From contig DBYJ01000049.1 of NCBI GenBank assembly GCA_002309805.1, positions 1-31,220 of the forward strand: a stretch of 31,220 nt of DNA. Direction: 5' to 3'. The notes beneath the pieces were generated by a model. The model saw only the letters and a list, made by a program, of their open reading frames with translations. It did not search any database and had not been told where the DNA came from. The number at the start of each line of letters is the position of its first letter. The stretch's first letter is position 1. The stretch comes from Bacteroidales bacterium UBA1189. GTDB lineage: Bacteria > Bacteroidota > Bacteroidia > Bacteroidales > Bacteroidaceae. Of this stretch, positions 24,121 through 31,220 are shown in pieces. Position numbers and translations under genes: made by a program.

Positions 24121-26175
24121 ATGAACCAGACACCTGAAACCAACAACCCTTTCCTCTCGCCATACCCCACGCCCTTCGGTGCCGTGCCTTTCGAGGACAT
24201 ACGGCTTGAACACTTCGAGCCTGCCCTGATGGAGGGCATCCGACAGGACAATGAAGATATCCGCTCCATCACCGACACAACGGAAGCGCCTACGTTCGAC
24301 AACACTATTGCGGCACTTGACTACTCAGGCGAACTGCTCGATGAAGTCAGCACCGTATTGGGTAACCTCGACGAAGCAGAAACCAGCGACGAAATGCAGG
24401 AACTGGTACTGCGCATGACGCCCGTCCTCACCGAACACGACAACGACATTTCGCTCAATCCAGCCCTGTTCGAACGGGTGAAGTGTGTCTATGAAACGGC
24501 CGACAGAAGCAAGCTCAGCATCGAGCAACAGCGCCTTTTGGATGACACCTACCGTTCGTTTATCCGTAGCGGGGCGGGGCTCAGCGACAAGGATAAGCAG
24601 ACGTATCGCCGGCTCACCGCAGCACTGGCAAAGGCCACCGTACGCTTCGACCAGAATCACCTGAAGGCCACAAATGCATTCCGCCTGAACGTCGCCGACA
24701 AGAGCCGTCTGGAGGGCATCCCCGTAACGGCGCTCACCCAGGCGGCTGAGGAGGCCAGGCACCGCAAGGAGGCAGGTTGGACGTTTACACTTCATGCCCC
24801 CAGCTACGACCCCTTCATGACCTACTGCCAGGACCGCGATTTGCGCCGCGAACTCTACATTGCCTATAACACACAGGCCATACAAGGCAAGACGAGCAAT
24901 GTGGAGATTGTGCGGCAAATCGTCAATCTGCGACTGCAACTGGCGCAGCTACTGGGGTACAGGAACTATGCCGACTACATTCTTGAAGAGCGGATGGCTG
25001 AGGATATCGGGCATGTCAGGACCCTGTACGAAAAGCTGTTGGAAGCCTATCTTCCCGCTGCACGGCGCGATGTGGAAGCTGTGCGCCAGAAAGCCCGCGA
25101 CGAAGAGGGCGAGGCCTTCGAGCTGATGCCGTGGGACTATGCCTTCTATGCCGAACGTCTGCGCAAGGCTTTGTATGACTTTGACGAAGAGAAGCTGCGG
25201 CCCTATTTCAAGCTGGAGAACGTCATCGAGGGCGTTTTCGGGCTGGCTGTCCGCCTCTATGGCATAACTTTCCGCGAGAACGGGGCCATCCCCGTCTTTC
25301 ATCCCGACGTCAAGGCCTATGAGGTACTTGACGCTGACGGCACTTTCCTTGCCATCCTCTATGCCGACTTCTTCCCCCGCGAGGGCAAGAGCGCCGGAGC
25401 ATGGATGACGAACTACAAAGACCAATGGCGGGACGATGACGGCACCGATCATCGCCCCCACGTATCCATCACCACCAACTTCACCAAGCCCACAGCCGAC
25501 AAGCCCGCCCTGCTCACCTATGACGAGGTGGAGACATTCCTCCATGAATTCGGACATGCCCTGCACGGCATCTTCTCTGCCACGCACTACCCCTCGCAAT
25601 GCAGCCCTGACGTGGCGTGGGATTTCGTGGAACTGCCCTCGCAGCTGATGGAGAACTTCGGCAGGGAGCGAGCGTTCCTCCACACCTTTGCCCGCCATTA
25701 CGAGACCGGCGAATTGATTCCCGACGAGCTTATCGACAGCCTTGTACGTGCCAGGAACTTCGGGTGTGGCTATGCCTGCATCCGCCAGGTGAGCTTCGGA
25801 CTGCTCGATTTCGCCTGGCACACCCGCACCGAGCCATTCGAGGGCGATGTCATCCGCTACGAGAAGGAAGCCTTCGCCCCCACCCGACTGCTGCCCGACG
25901 TTCCCGGCACCTGCATGAGCGTGCAGTTCGGCCACATCATGTCGGGGGGCTATGCGGCTGGCTACTACAGCTATAAATGGGCCGAGGTGCTCGATGCCGA
26001 TGCCTTCTGCGTCTTTGCAGCCGACGGAGTCATCAGCCCCAGCGTAGCCGAACGTTTCCGCAAGGAGATACTCAGCAAGGGCGACAGCGAACATCCCATG
26101 ACACTCTACAAAGCCTTCCGTGGCCAAGAGCCCTCGATTGACGCCCTACTGCGCCGCGACGGTATCAGCGAATAG
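24121..26175 (+). CDS. dcp: M3-family peptidase, peptidyl-dipeptidase Dcp type
   Basis: ATG 24121 (MNQTPETNNPFLSPYPTPFGAVPF) is the better start; a longer frame from 24031 overlaps the asparaginase gene. The 684-residue protein has the zinc motif HEFGH (475-479) and the third ligand Glu504 in DFVELPSQ. The first two-thirds are helical, and a C-terminal GYAAGYYSYKWAEVLDADAF segment is typical of the family. Without a signal peptide it should act on peptides in the cytoplasm. Dcp against oligopeptidase A cannot be settled by eye, but the N-terminal pattern fits Dcp of Bacteroidetes. Confidence 0.92.
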   Translation: MNQTPETNNPFLSPYPTPFGAVPFEDIRLEHFEPALMEGIRQDNEDIRSITDTTEAPTFDNTIAALDYSGELLDEVSTVLGNLDEAETSDEMQELVLRMTPVLTEHDNDISLNPALFERVKCVYETADRSKLSIEQQRLLDDTYRSFIRSGAGLSDKDKQTYRRLTAALAKATVRFDQNHLKATNAFRLNVADKSRLEGIPVTALTQAAEEARHRKEAGWTFTLHAPSYDPFMTYCQDRDLRRELYIAYNTQAIQGKTSNVEIVRQIVNLRLQLAQLLGYRNYADYILEERMAEDIGHVRTLYEKLLEAYLPAARRDVEAVRQKARDEEGEAFELMPWDYAFYAERLRKALYDFDEEKLRPYFKLENVIEGVFGLAVRLYGITFRENGAIPVFHPDVKAYEVLDADGTFLAILYADFFPREGKSAGAWMTNYKDQWRDDDGTDHRPHVSITTNFTKPTADKPALLTYDEVETFLHEFGHALHGIFSATHYPSQCSPDVAWDFVELPSQLMENFGRERAFLHTFARHYETGELIPDELIDSLVRARNFGCGYACIRQVSFGLLDFAWHTRTEPFEGDVIRYEKEAFAPTRLLPDVPGTCMSVQFGHIMSGGYAAGYYSYKWAEVLDADAFCVFAADGVISPSVAERFRKEILSKGDSEHPMTLYKAFRGQEPSIDALLRRDGISE

Positions 26176-26253
26176 GAAAGCAGAGGCAACGATTCAACTT
26201 TCCAAAAAAATTCCACTATATATTTGCTTTTTCCCTCGGCTCACCCTATCTTT

Positions 26254-26275
26254 AACGGGACTTAGTCCCGTTTTA
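26254..26275 (+). terminator. Intrinsic terminator after the M3 peptidase gene
   Basis: AACGGGAC (26254-26261), loop TTA and GTCCCGTT (26265-26272) form a perfect 8-bp stem followed by TTTA. It ends the asparaginase-peptidase operon and lies ahead of the next promoter. Confidence 0.7.
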
Positions 26276-26305
26276 GGTACTCATGTTCGGAAAAACGCAA
26301 ATAAA

Positions 26306-26337
26306 TTTGCTTATTCACTCGCTTAATCGTACCTTTG
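26306..26337 (+). promoter_or_regulatory. Promoter of the dCMP deaminase operon
   Basis: TTTG (26306-26309), a 20-base spacer and TACCTTTG (26330-26337) are a full consensus match. A small palindrome GATAC-ATA-GTATC (26345-26357) sits at the expected transcription start and might be an operator. Confidence 0.72.
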
Positions 26338-26367
26338 CAAACTTGATACATAGTATCGATTACAATT

Positions 26368-26787
26368 ATGGAAAAATTCGACAAACGCTACATGCTCATG
26401 GCCTCCATCTGGGCTGGTAACAGTTACTGCCAGCGACGCAAGGTGGGTGCTCTCATCGTCAAGAACAAAATGATCATCTCGGACGGCTACAACGGCACGC
26501 CCACGGGATTTGAAAATATCTGCGAGGACGAAAACAACGTCTCGAAGCCCTACGTGCTCCATGCCGAGGCCAATGCCATCACCAAGATAGCCCGCTCGCA
26601 CAACAGCAGCGACGGCGCCACGCTCTACGTGACCGCCTCGCCCTGTATCGAATGTGCCAAGCTCATCATCCAGTCAGGCATCCGCCGCGTTGTCTATGGC
26701 GAGCAGTACCGCCTCACCGACGGCATCGACCTTCTGAAACGGGCCGGCATCGAGATAGTCCACCTGCCCCTCGAAGAGTGTCAATAA
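26368..26787 (+). CDS. Deoxycytidylate (dCMP) deaminase
   Basis: The 139-residue protein of the cytidine/deoxycytidylate deaminase fold has the zinc motif HAE (His65, catalytic Glu67) and PCIEC (Cys93, Cys96). The family-typical ISDGYNGTPTGF lies at about 37-48. It deaminates dCMP to dUMP for thymidylate synthesis. The ComEB-like length is normal. It is the first gene of a run with the S41 peptidase, 31 bases apart. Confidence 0.93.
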   Translation: MEKFDKRYMLMASIWAGNSYCQRRKVGALIVKNKMIISDGYNGTPTGFENICEDENNVSKPYVLHAEANAITKIARSHNSSDGATLYVTASPCIECAKLIIQSGIRRVVYGEQYRLTDGIDLLKRAGIEIVHLPLEECQ

Positions 26788-26818
26788 TCCATCTGACGAT
26801 TTACCACTTACCATCACT

Positions 26819-28423
26819 ATGAAATCATTCTGGCCCAAAGCGCTGGCTATCGTCCTCAGCGCACTGTGCATTTATATCGCCGTCCTGCTCACCCGCAACT
26901 TCACGCCGCGTGTCATTAACCTCCAGCGCACCGGCAAAATCGAAGGTCTGCTGAAGCTTGTGGAGAAAAACTATGTCGACACCGTCAACATCGATGCGCT
27001 CATCGAGAAGGCTATGCCGCGGGTACTGGCTGAACTCGACCCACACTCTGTCTATATCCCTGCTGAAGACCTCGAGCAAACTAACAGCGAGCTGGCAGGC
27101 AGTTTCAGCGGCATCGGCATACAGTTCACGATACAGAGTGACACCATCTATGTAAGCAACATCATCCACGGAGGCCCCGCTGAGAAAGTCGGTCTCTTCC
27201 CCGGCGACCGTATCGTCACCATCGACGACAGCCTCTTCGTCGGGAAGAAACTCACCAACGAAAGCGCTATGAAGCACCTCAAAGGCCCCAGCGGCACCAC
27301 AGTCAACGTCGGCGTCAAGCGCGGAAGCGAAACGGAGCTCATCCCCTTCTCCATCGTCCGCGGCAACATCCCCGTCAAAAGTGTCGAGGCAGCCTACCTT
27401 ATCAACGACAAATGGGGACTGCTCTATATCACCAAATTCGGTGAAACCACCTATGCCGAGACTCTTCTCGCCATCGTCACCCTGCTCCAAAAGGGCATGG
27501 AGGGCATCATCATCGACCTTCGCGACAACAACGGGGGCTATATGGGTGCCGCCATGCAGATGCTCAACGAATTCCTCCCCAAGGGGCAGACTATCGTCTA
27601 TACCGAGGGCGAGCACTCGCCACGTCACGACTACAAAGCCGATGGTTCAGGCTCATGCAAGGAGTTGCCCATCGTCGTCCTCACCGACGAGAGCAGCGCT
27701 TCAGCCAGCGAAATCTTCGCCGGAGGCATTCAGGACAACGACCGCGGCACCATCGTCGGACGCCGCACATTTGGCAAGGGACTTGTCCAGCAGCCGTTTG
27801 AATTCTCCGATGGCTCTGCTGTCCGTCTGACCGTGGCCCGCTATCATACCCCCAGCGGACGCTGCATCCAGAAACCCTACAGCAGCGGCGATGACGAGGA
27901 CTACCAGCTCGACATCCTCACCCGCTACGAGCATGGCGAGTTCTTCTCCTCCGACAGCATTCGTCAGGACACCACCGAAACCTTCCGTACCCTCGGAGGT
28001 CGTACCGTCTACGGCGGCGGAGGCATCATGCCCGACATCTTCGTGCCGCAGGACACCACGGGATTCAACAACTACTACACCGCCCTCTCCCGCAGCGGCT
28101 TATTCCGTTCCTACACGTTCAACTATACCGACAAGAACCGCTCTACCCTCTCGAAGTACACTGACTATCCCTCGCTGCTCAACTACATGAAATCCTCCTC
28201 TGTCCTGGAAGGATTCTACAATGCCGCCACCAGCAAGGGCGTCCGTACCCCCTCGGCAGCTGAGCGCGCGGAAGCTAACAAGAATGTTGAAACCGTCGTC
28301 TATGGCAACATCATCTACAACATGCTCGGCATGGACGAGTATATCCAGTTCCTCAACAGCACCGACCCCGTCGTGCTCCGCGCAGTTGAAGTTCTTGAGC
28401 GAGGCGAAAGCAAACCAGTTTAA
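26819..28423 (+). CDS. S41-family C-terminal processing peptidase (CtpA/Prc type)
   Basis: The 534-residue protein has an N-terminal membrane anchor or uncleaved signal (about 7-25), a PDZ domain (about 95-185, with GGPAEKVGLFPGDRI) and a tail-protease domain. The nucleophile Ser295 lies in SSASASEIFAGG and the general-base Lys320 in GRRTFGKGLVQ, 25 residues apart as in Prc. It acts in the periplasm on protein C-termini. The C-terminal 150 residues are Tyr/Asn-rich, as in Bacteroidetes homologs. It probably shares a transcript with the dCMP deaminase gene. Confidence 0.94.
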   Translation: MKSFWPKALAIVLSALCIYIAVLLTRNFTPRVINLQRTGKIEGLLKLVEKNYVDTVNIDALIEKAMPRVLAELDPHSVYIPAEDLEQTNSELAGSFSGIGIQFTIQSDTIYVSNIIHGGPAEKVGLFPGDRIVTIDDSLFVGKKLTNESAMKHLKGPSGTTVNVGVKRGSETELIPFSIVRGNIPVKSVEAAYLINDKWGLLYITKFGETTYAETLLAIVTLLQKGMEGIIIDLRDNNGGYMGAAMQMLNEFLPKGQTIVYTEGEHSPRHDYKADGSGSCKELPIVVLTDESSASASEIFAGGIQDNDRGTIVGRRTFGKGLVQQPFEFSDGSAVRLTVARYHTPSGRCIQKPYSSGDDEDYQLDILTRYEHGEFFSSDSIRQDTTETFRTLGGRTVYGGGGIMPDIFVPQDTTGFNNYYTALSRSGLFRSYTFNYTDKNRSTLSKYTDYPSLLNYMKSSSVLEGFYNAATSKGVRTPSAAERAEANKNVETVVYGNIIYNMLGMDEYIQFLNSTDPVVLRAVEVLERGESKPV

Positions 28424-28424
28424 A

Positions 28425-28452
28425 ACTTAAGAATTAGGAATGAAGAATAAGA
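28425..28452 (+). repeat. Heptamer array F carrying the aldolase start codon
   Basis: Units ACTTAAG, AATTAGG, AATGAAG and AATAAGA follow in a 7-base period after the S41 peptidase stop. The ATG of the next gene (28440-28442) lies in the third unit, so the first codons of that gene are array sequence. Confidence 0.65.
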
Positions 28453-29483
28453 TACAATTCCAATGCGACTATAACGAGGGAGCGCACCCTCTCATCCTTC
28501 GGCGGCTTGCCGAAACCAACTACGTCCAGACTCCCGGCTATGGTGAGGACGAATTCTGTGCTCATGCCCGCGAACTCATTCGTAGTGCCTGCAAAGCCCT
28601 TGAAGCCGACGTCCACTTCCTCGTAGGAGGCACACAAACCAATGCCACCGTCATCGCCTCCGCTCTCCGCCCCCATCAGGGCGTGCTCTGTGCTGAAACG
28701 GGGCATATCAACGTCCACGAAACAGGAGCTGTCGAACATACTGGCCATAAAGTGCTTGCCCTGCCCGCTACTGACGGAAAAATCACCGCTACCCAAGTAG
28801 CTGAAGCCCTGCAGGGACATCACGACGACGTGAATTTCGAGCACATGGTTCAGCCGGGCATGGTCTATATCTCCCTCCCGACAGAATTTGGCACCGTCTA
28901 CTCGCTGGCTGAACTCACAGCCATCAGCGATGTTTGCAGGAAATGGAATGTTCCCTTGTTTGTGGATGGAGCCCGACTCGGCTACGGTCTGATGTCGCCC
29001 CGTTGCGATGTTACCCTCCCCGACCTTGCCCGTTTAGCTGACGTCTTCTACATTGGCGGCACAAAACAAGGCACACTTTTTGGCGAAGCCGTCGTCATCA
29101 CCGCCGATTCCTTGAAGCGCGACTTCCGTTACCACATTAAGCAGAACGGCGGCATGCTGGCAAAGGGACGTCTGCTGGGCATTCAGTTCGAGACGCTCTT
29201 CACCGACAACCTCTACTTCGACATGGCTTCCCGTGCCATCCGTCTGGCGCAACGAATCCACGATGCCTTTGCCGTCAAGGGTATTCCCTTCCACGTCGAT
29301 AGTCCCACGAACCAACAATTTCCCATCCTTACGGAAAGCCAACGCGAGGCCCTTGACCGTGATTTCGTGTCCGACTTCTGGTGCCGTCTTGACGAAAACC
29401 ATTGCTGCGTCCGCTACTGCACCAGCTGGGCTACAAAGGATGAGGCCGTTGACCGCCTTGTTGCCGCCATCCAGAACCTTTGA
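28440..29483 (+). CDS. Threonine aldolase family PLP enzyme (beta-eliminating lyase fold)
   Basis: The 347-residue fold-type I PLP enzyme has HFLVGGTQTNATV (59-71, phosphate loop), HINVHETGA (89-97, ring-stacking His), FVDGARLGYG (174-183, Asp176) and the PLP Lys209 in YIGGTKQGTLFGEA. This pattern fits low-specificity L-threonine aldolases, which split threonine into glycine and acetaldehyde, though related lyases cannot be excluded. The start lies in a heptamer array, 16 bases after the S41 peptidase gene. There is no signal peptide, so it is cytoplasmic. Confidence 0.9.
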   Translation: MKNKIQFQCDYNEGAHPLILRRLAETNYVQTPGYGEDEFCAHARELIRSACKALEADVHFLVGGTQTNATVIASALRPHQGVLCAETGHINVHETGAVEHTGHKVLALPATDGKITATQVAEALQGHHDDVNFEHMVQPGMVYISLPTEFGTVYSLAELTAISDVCRKWNVPLFVDGARLGYGLMSPRCDVTLPDLARLADVFYIGGTKQGTLFGEAVVITADSLKRDFRYHIKQNGGMLAKGRLLGIQFETLFTDNLYFDMASRAIRLAQRIHDAFAVKGIPFHVDSPTNQQFPILTESQREALDRDFVSDFWCRLDENHCCVRYCTSWATKDEAVDRLVAAIQNL

Positions 29484-29513
29484 TTGTTTAGTCCTACATT
29501 ATTATATTGAATC

Positions 29514-29981
29514 ATGCCTTCCTTCGACGACGTCTTCCATCGTCTCTCCGCCCGCTGCTCTATTACCGAGCTTTGCTTGTCTGACATCCAAAAGAAGCTG
29601 GATGCCACGGAACTCACGGACGAAGAGAAGGAGCGCATCATCCGTCGTCTGCTCGATGAGGGCTATGTAGACGAAGCACGTTATGCCTGTGCGTTCGTTC
29701 GCGACAAGTTCCGCTTTAGCGGATGGGGAAGGGTGAAGATTGCCCAAGGTTTGCGCGCCAAGCAGATTTCCTCTGCCGATATTCAGGAAGCCCTGAAGGA
29801 GATTGACGAAGAAGACTATTGCCGTGCCCTACGCGATGCTATAACAGCGAAACGCCGCACGCTTCGAGGGGCATCGGACTACGAAAAGAACGCCAAGCTT
29901 ATCCGCTTCGCCCAGAGCCGAGGCTACGAAATGGCAGTCATTCTGAAAGAAATAAAAGGGAATGACGGCGATTGGGACTGA
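29514..29981 (+). CDS. recX: RecX family regulatory protein
   Basis: The 155-residue, helical, charged protein contains IIRRLLDEGYVDEARYACAFVRDKFRFSGWGRVKIAQGLR, the RecX repeat core with the Gly-Trp-Gly turn, and three helical repeats overall. RecX modulates RecA filaments in recombination and the SOS response. It overlaps the following ComF frame by up to 20 bases and is probably translated together with it. Confidence 0.9.
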   Translation: MPSFDDVFHRLSARCSITELCLSDIQKKLDATELTDEEKERIIRRLLDEGYVDEARYACAFVRDKFRFSGWGRVKIAQGLRAKQISSADIQEALKEIDEEDYCRALRDAITAKRRTLRGASDYEKNAKLIRFAQSRGYEMAVILKEIKGNDGDWD

Positions 29982-30660
29982 CATCAGGATGCTGTTGTTT
30001 CCCCGTTTCTGCAAAGTATGCGGGAACAAGCTGGGCAAAAGCGAAGATCATATCTGCACCGTATGTCTGCGACAACTGCCAATGACGCACTACGACCCCA
30101 TGGCGCTGAATCCCGTCATGCAGCACTTTGTGGGATTTCCCGCTGTACAGCATGCATCGGCTTTCTATTTCTATACCCATGGCAACAAATACACCTCGTT
30201 GATTACCCAATCCAAATACTCCGACAAGCCGGAAATCGGGCAGTATTTGGGACGTTTGGCAGCCTCAGAACTGGAGAAAAGCGGCTTCTTCGAGGGTATC
30301 GACTGCCTGATTCCCGTCCCGCTGTCACGATGGAGACGATGGAAGCGAGGCTACAACCAGAGCGAATGGATTGCACGTGGACTTGCCGAGGTTGCCCGGC
30401 TACCCCTTACGACAGATAATCTCATACGCGTCAAGCACAACGAAACGCAGACACACATGACTCGCGACGAGCGTTGGAAGAATGTTCAGGGCATCTTTGC
30501 CGTTCGTCATCCCGAGCGTCTAGCAGGACGTCATGTGCTAATCGTTGACGACGTCATCACTACGGGTGCTACCCTGATGTCGTGCGCCGAAACGCTTTCA
30601 AACGCTGTCCCCGACATCCGCATCAGCATCTTCACACTTGCCGCTGCGCAAAACGATTAA
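29962..30660 (+). CDS. ComF/GntX-type phosphoribosyltransferase-like protein
   Basis: The 232-residue protein has an N-terminal four-Cys zinc knuckle (Cys17-x2-Cys20 and Cys32-x2-Cys35) and a C-terminal PRTase domain with LIVDDVITTGATLMS (about 192-206, PRPP loop). The family is linked to DNA uptake (ComF) in naturally competent bacteria. ATG 29962 overlaps recX by 20 bases; the in-frame ATG 29989 would remove nine residues and the overlap. AAAAGGG lies just before 29962. The gene ends 3 bases from the convergent prmC. Confidence 0.88.
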   Translation: MTAIGTDIRMLLFPRFCKVCGNKLGKSEDHICTVCLRQLPMTHYDPMALNPVMQHFVGFPAVQHASAFYFYTHGNKYTSLITQSKYSDKPEIGQYLGRLAASELEKSGFFEGIDCLIPVPLSRWRRWKRGYNQSEWIARGLAEVARLPLTTDNLIRVKHNETQTHMTRDERWKNVQGIFAVRHPERLAGRHVLIVDDVITTGATLMSCAETLSNAVPDIRISIFTLAAAQND

Positions 30661-30663
30661 TCC

Positions 30664-31220
30664 TCATTTTCTGCAAATCACGATTCGGGGCTTGCCGTAC
30701 ATATCCTCCTTCAGCGCAACATCCCGATATCCCCAAAGACGGAACAACGTGGCTGTCTCCATGCCAAAGGCGCTGTTGATTTCCACAGCTATCCACCCTC
30801 CGTCGACCAGCACTTCCGTCTGCCCCAGCCTTGCCAGCGCACGATAGAAGATGAGGGGGTCGTCATCGGGCACGAACAGGGCTTGCGACGGCTCCCACGC
30901 CGTCACGCGCTCCTCCATCGCCATCCGCTCACACTCCCTGACGTAGGGAGGATTAGAGACAATGCACGCACACCCTTTGGGCAGTATCTCCATTATATTG
31001 TTGACTCGTTGACCCGTTGACTTATCGACTATTTCAAGCACATCTGCCCGAAGGAACTGCACCTTCACTCCTGCCCTCTCCGCGTTTTCACGCGCCACTT
31101 CCAACGCCTCCTCCGACACGTCAAGAGCCGTCACCTCGGCCTCCTTCAACGCTTTCGCCAGCGCAATCGCAATACATCCGCTCCCTGTGCCAACGTCCAA
31201 GATACGAACGGCTCGTCCGG
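30664..31220 (-). CDS. prmC: Release factor glutamine methyltransferase PrmC (HemK), 5' end outside the window
   Basis: The frame is open to the window edge, so this is the C-terminal 185 or so residues. It reads ILDVGTGSGCIAIALA (SAM motif I), later SNPPYV (the NPPY catalytic motif) and DDPLIFYRALA, the HemK/PrmC signature. The enzyme methylates the Gln of the GGQ motif in release factors. Between the SAM motif region and NPPY there is an odd extra segment (VDKSTGQRVNNIMEI), encoded partly by a short tandem repeat (31000-31029). It is convergent with the ComF gene with only 3 bases between stops. Confidence 0.9.
   Translation of the reverse strand, partial: GRAVRILDVGTGSGCIAIALAKALKEAEVTALDVSEEALEVARENAERAGVKVQFLRADVLEIVDKSTGQRVNNIMEILPKGCACIVSNPPYVRECERMAMEERVTAWEPSQALFVPDDDPLIFYRALARLGQTEVLVDGGWIAVEINSAFGMETATLFRLWGYRDVALKEDMYGKPRIVICRK
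31000..31029 (-). repeat. 8-bp-period repeat inside prmC
   Basis: On the + strand GTTGACTC, GTTGACCC, GTTGACTT and ATCGAC follow each other with an 8-base period. They are read in frame on the minus strand as part of an insertion in PrmC between the SAM-binding core and NPPY. Confidence 0.7.

Overview
The window comes from a Bacteroidota chromosome, most likely Bacteroidales and probably Prevotellaceae. The evidence is a SusC/SusD pair, lipoprotein signal peptides, a Prevotella-like C-terminal sorting tail on the first secreted protein, HU-type paralogs of the Bacteroidetes kind, and several promoters of the Bacteroides form (TTTG, 19-20 bases, TAnnTTTG). No rRNA, tRNA or CRISPR array was seen. 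No complete insertion sequence was seen either.

Layout. (1) 1-9732: a compact beta-mannan utilisation locus on the + strand. It holds two tandem promoters, a secreted protein with two internal repeats, a SusC-like transporter, a SusD-like lipoprotein, a surface glycan-binding lipoprotein and a GH26 endo-mannanase lipoprotein, closed by a terminator. The secreted or surface proteins would bind and cut mannan, and SusC/SusD would import the oligosaccharides. (2) 9779-12440: a tight minus-strand pair made of an EcoRI-family adenine methyltransferase and a DUF262-HNH protein. It looks like a non-classical restriction-modification unit, and it is preceded by a leader of about 320 nt that can fold. 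(3) 12700-14155: a 47-residue basic protein and a RepA-like ATPase, probably left from a mobile element, followed by a very long hairpin. (4) 14264-15385: two HU-family DNA-binding paralogs with a good promoter and a shared terminator. (5) 15411-22943: a seven-gene V-type ATPase operon on the minus strand (E, DUF2764, A, B, D, I, K). The proteolipid carries the Na+-ligand residues known from Enterococcus hirae NtpK. (6) 23050-31220: housekeeping genes, namely L-asparaginase, an M3 peptidase, dCMP deaminase, an S41 peptidase, a threonine aldolase-type enzyme, RecX, a ComF-type protein, and a partial PrmC on the minus strand.

The most unexpected structure is not a gene. Six gene borders carry short A/T-rich tandem arrays with an exact 7-bp period but different unit sequences (6774-6801, 6857-6891, 8104-8145, 15901-15935, 23018-23038, 28425-28452). 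One lies inside the signal-peptide codons of the glycan-binding lipoprotein, one holds the stop codon of atpI, and one holds the start codon of the aldolase gene. A related 8-bp-period array is read in frame inside prmC. A 127-bp block of palindromes bounded by near-identical 21-bp direct repeats forms the start of the mannanase gene. Other points for follow-up are a perfect 14-bp hairpin plus T-run in the first codons of the susC-like gene and the structured leader of the methyltransferase/DUF262 operon.
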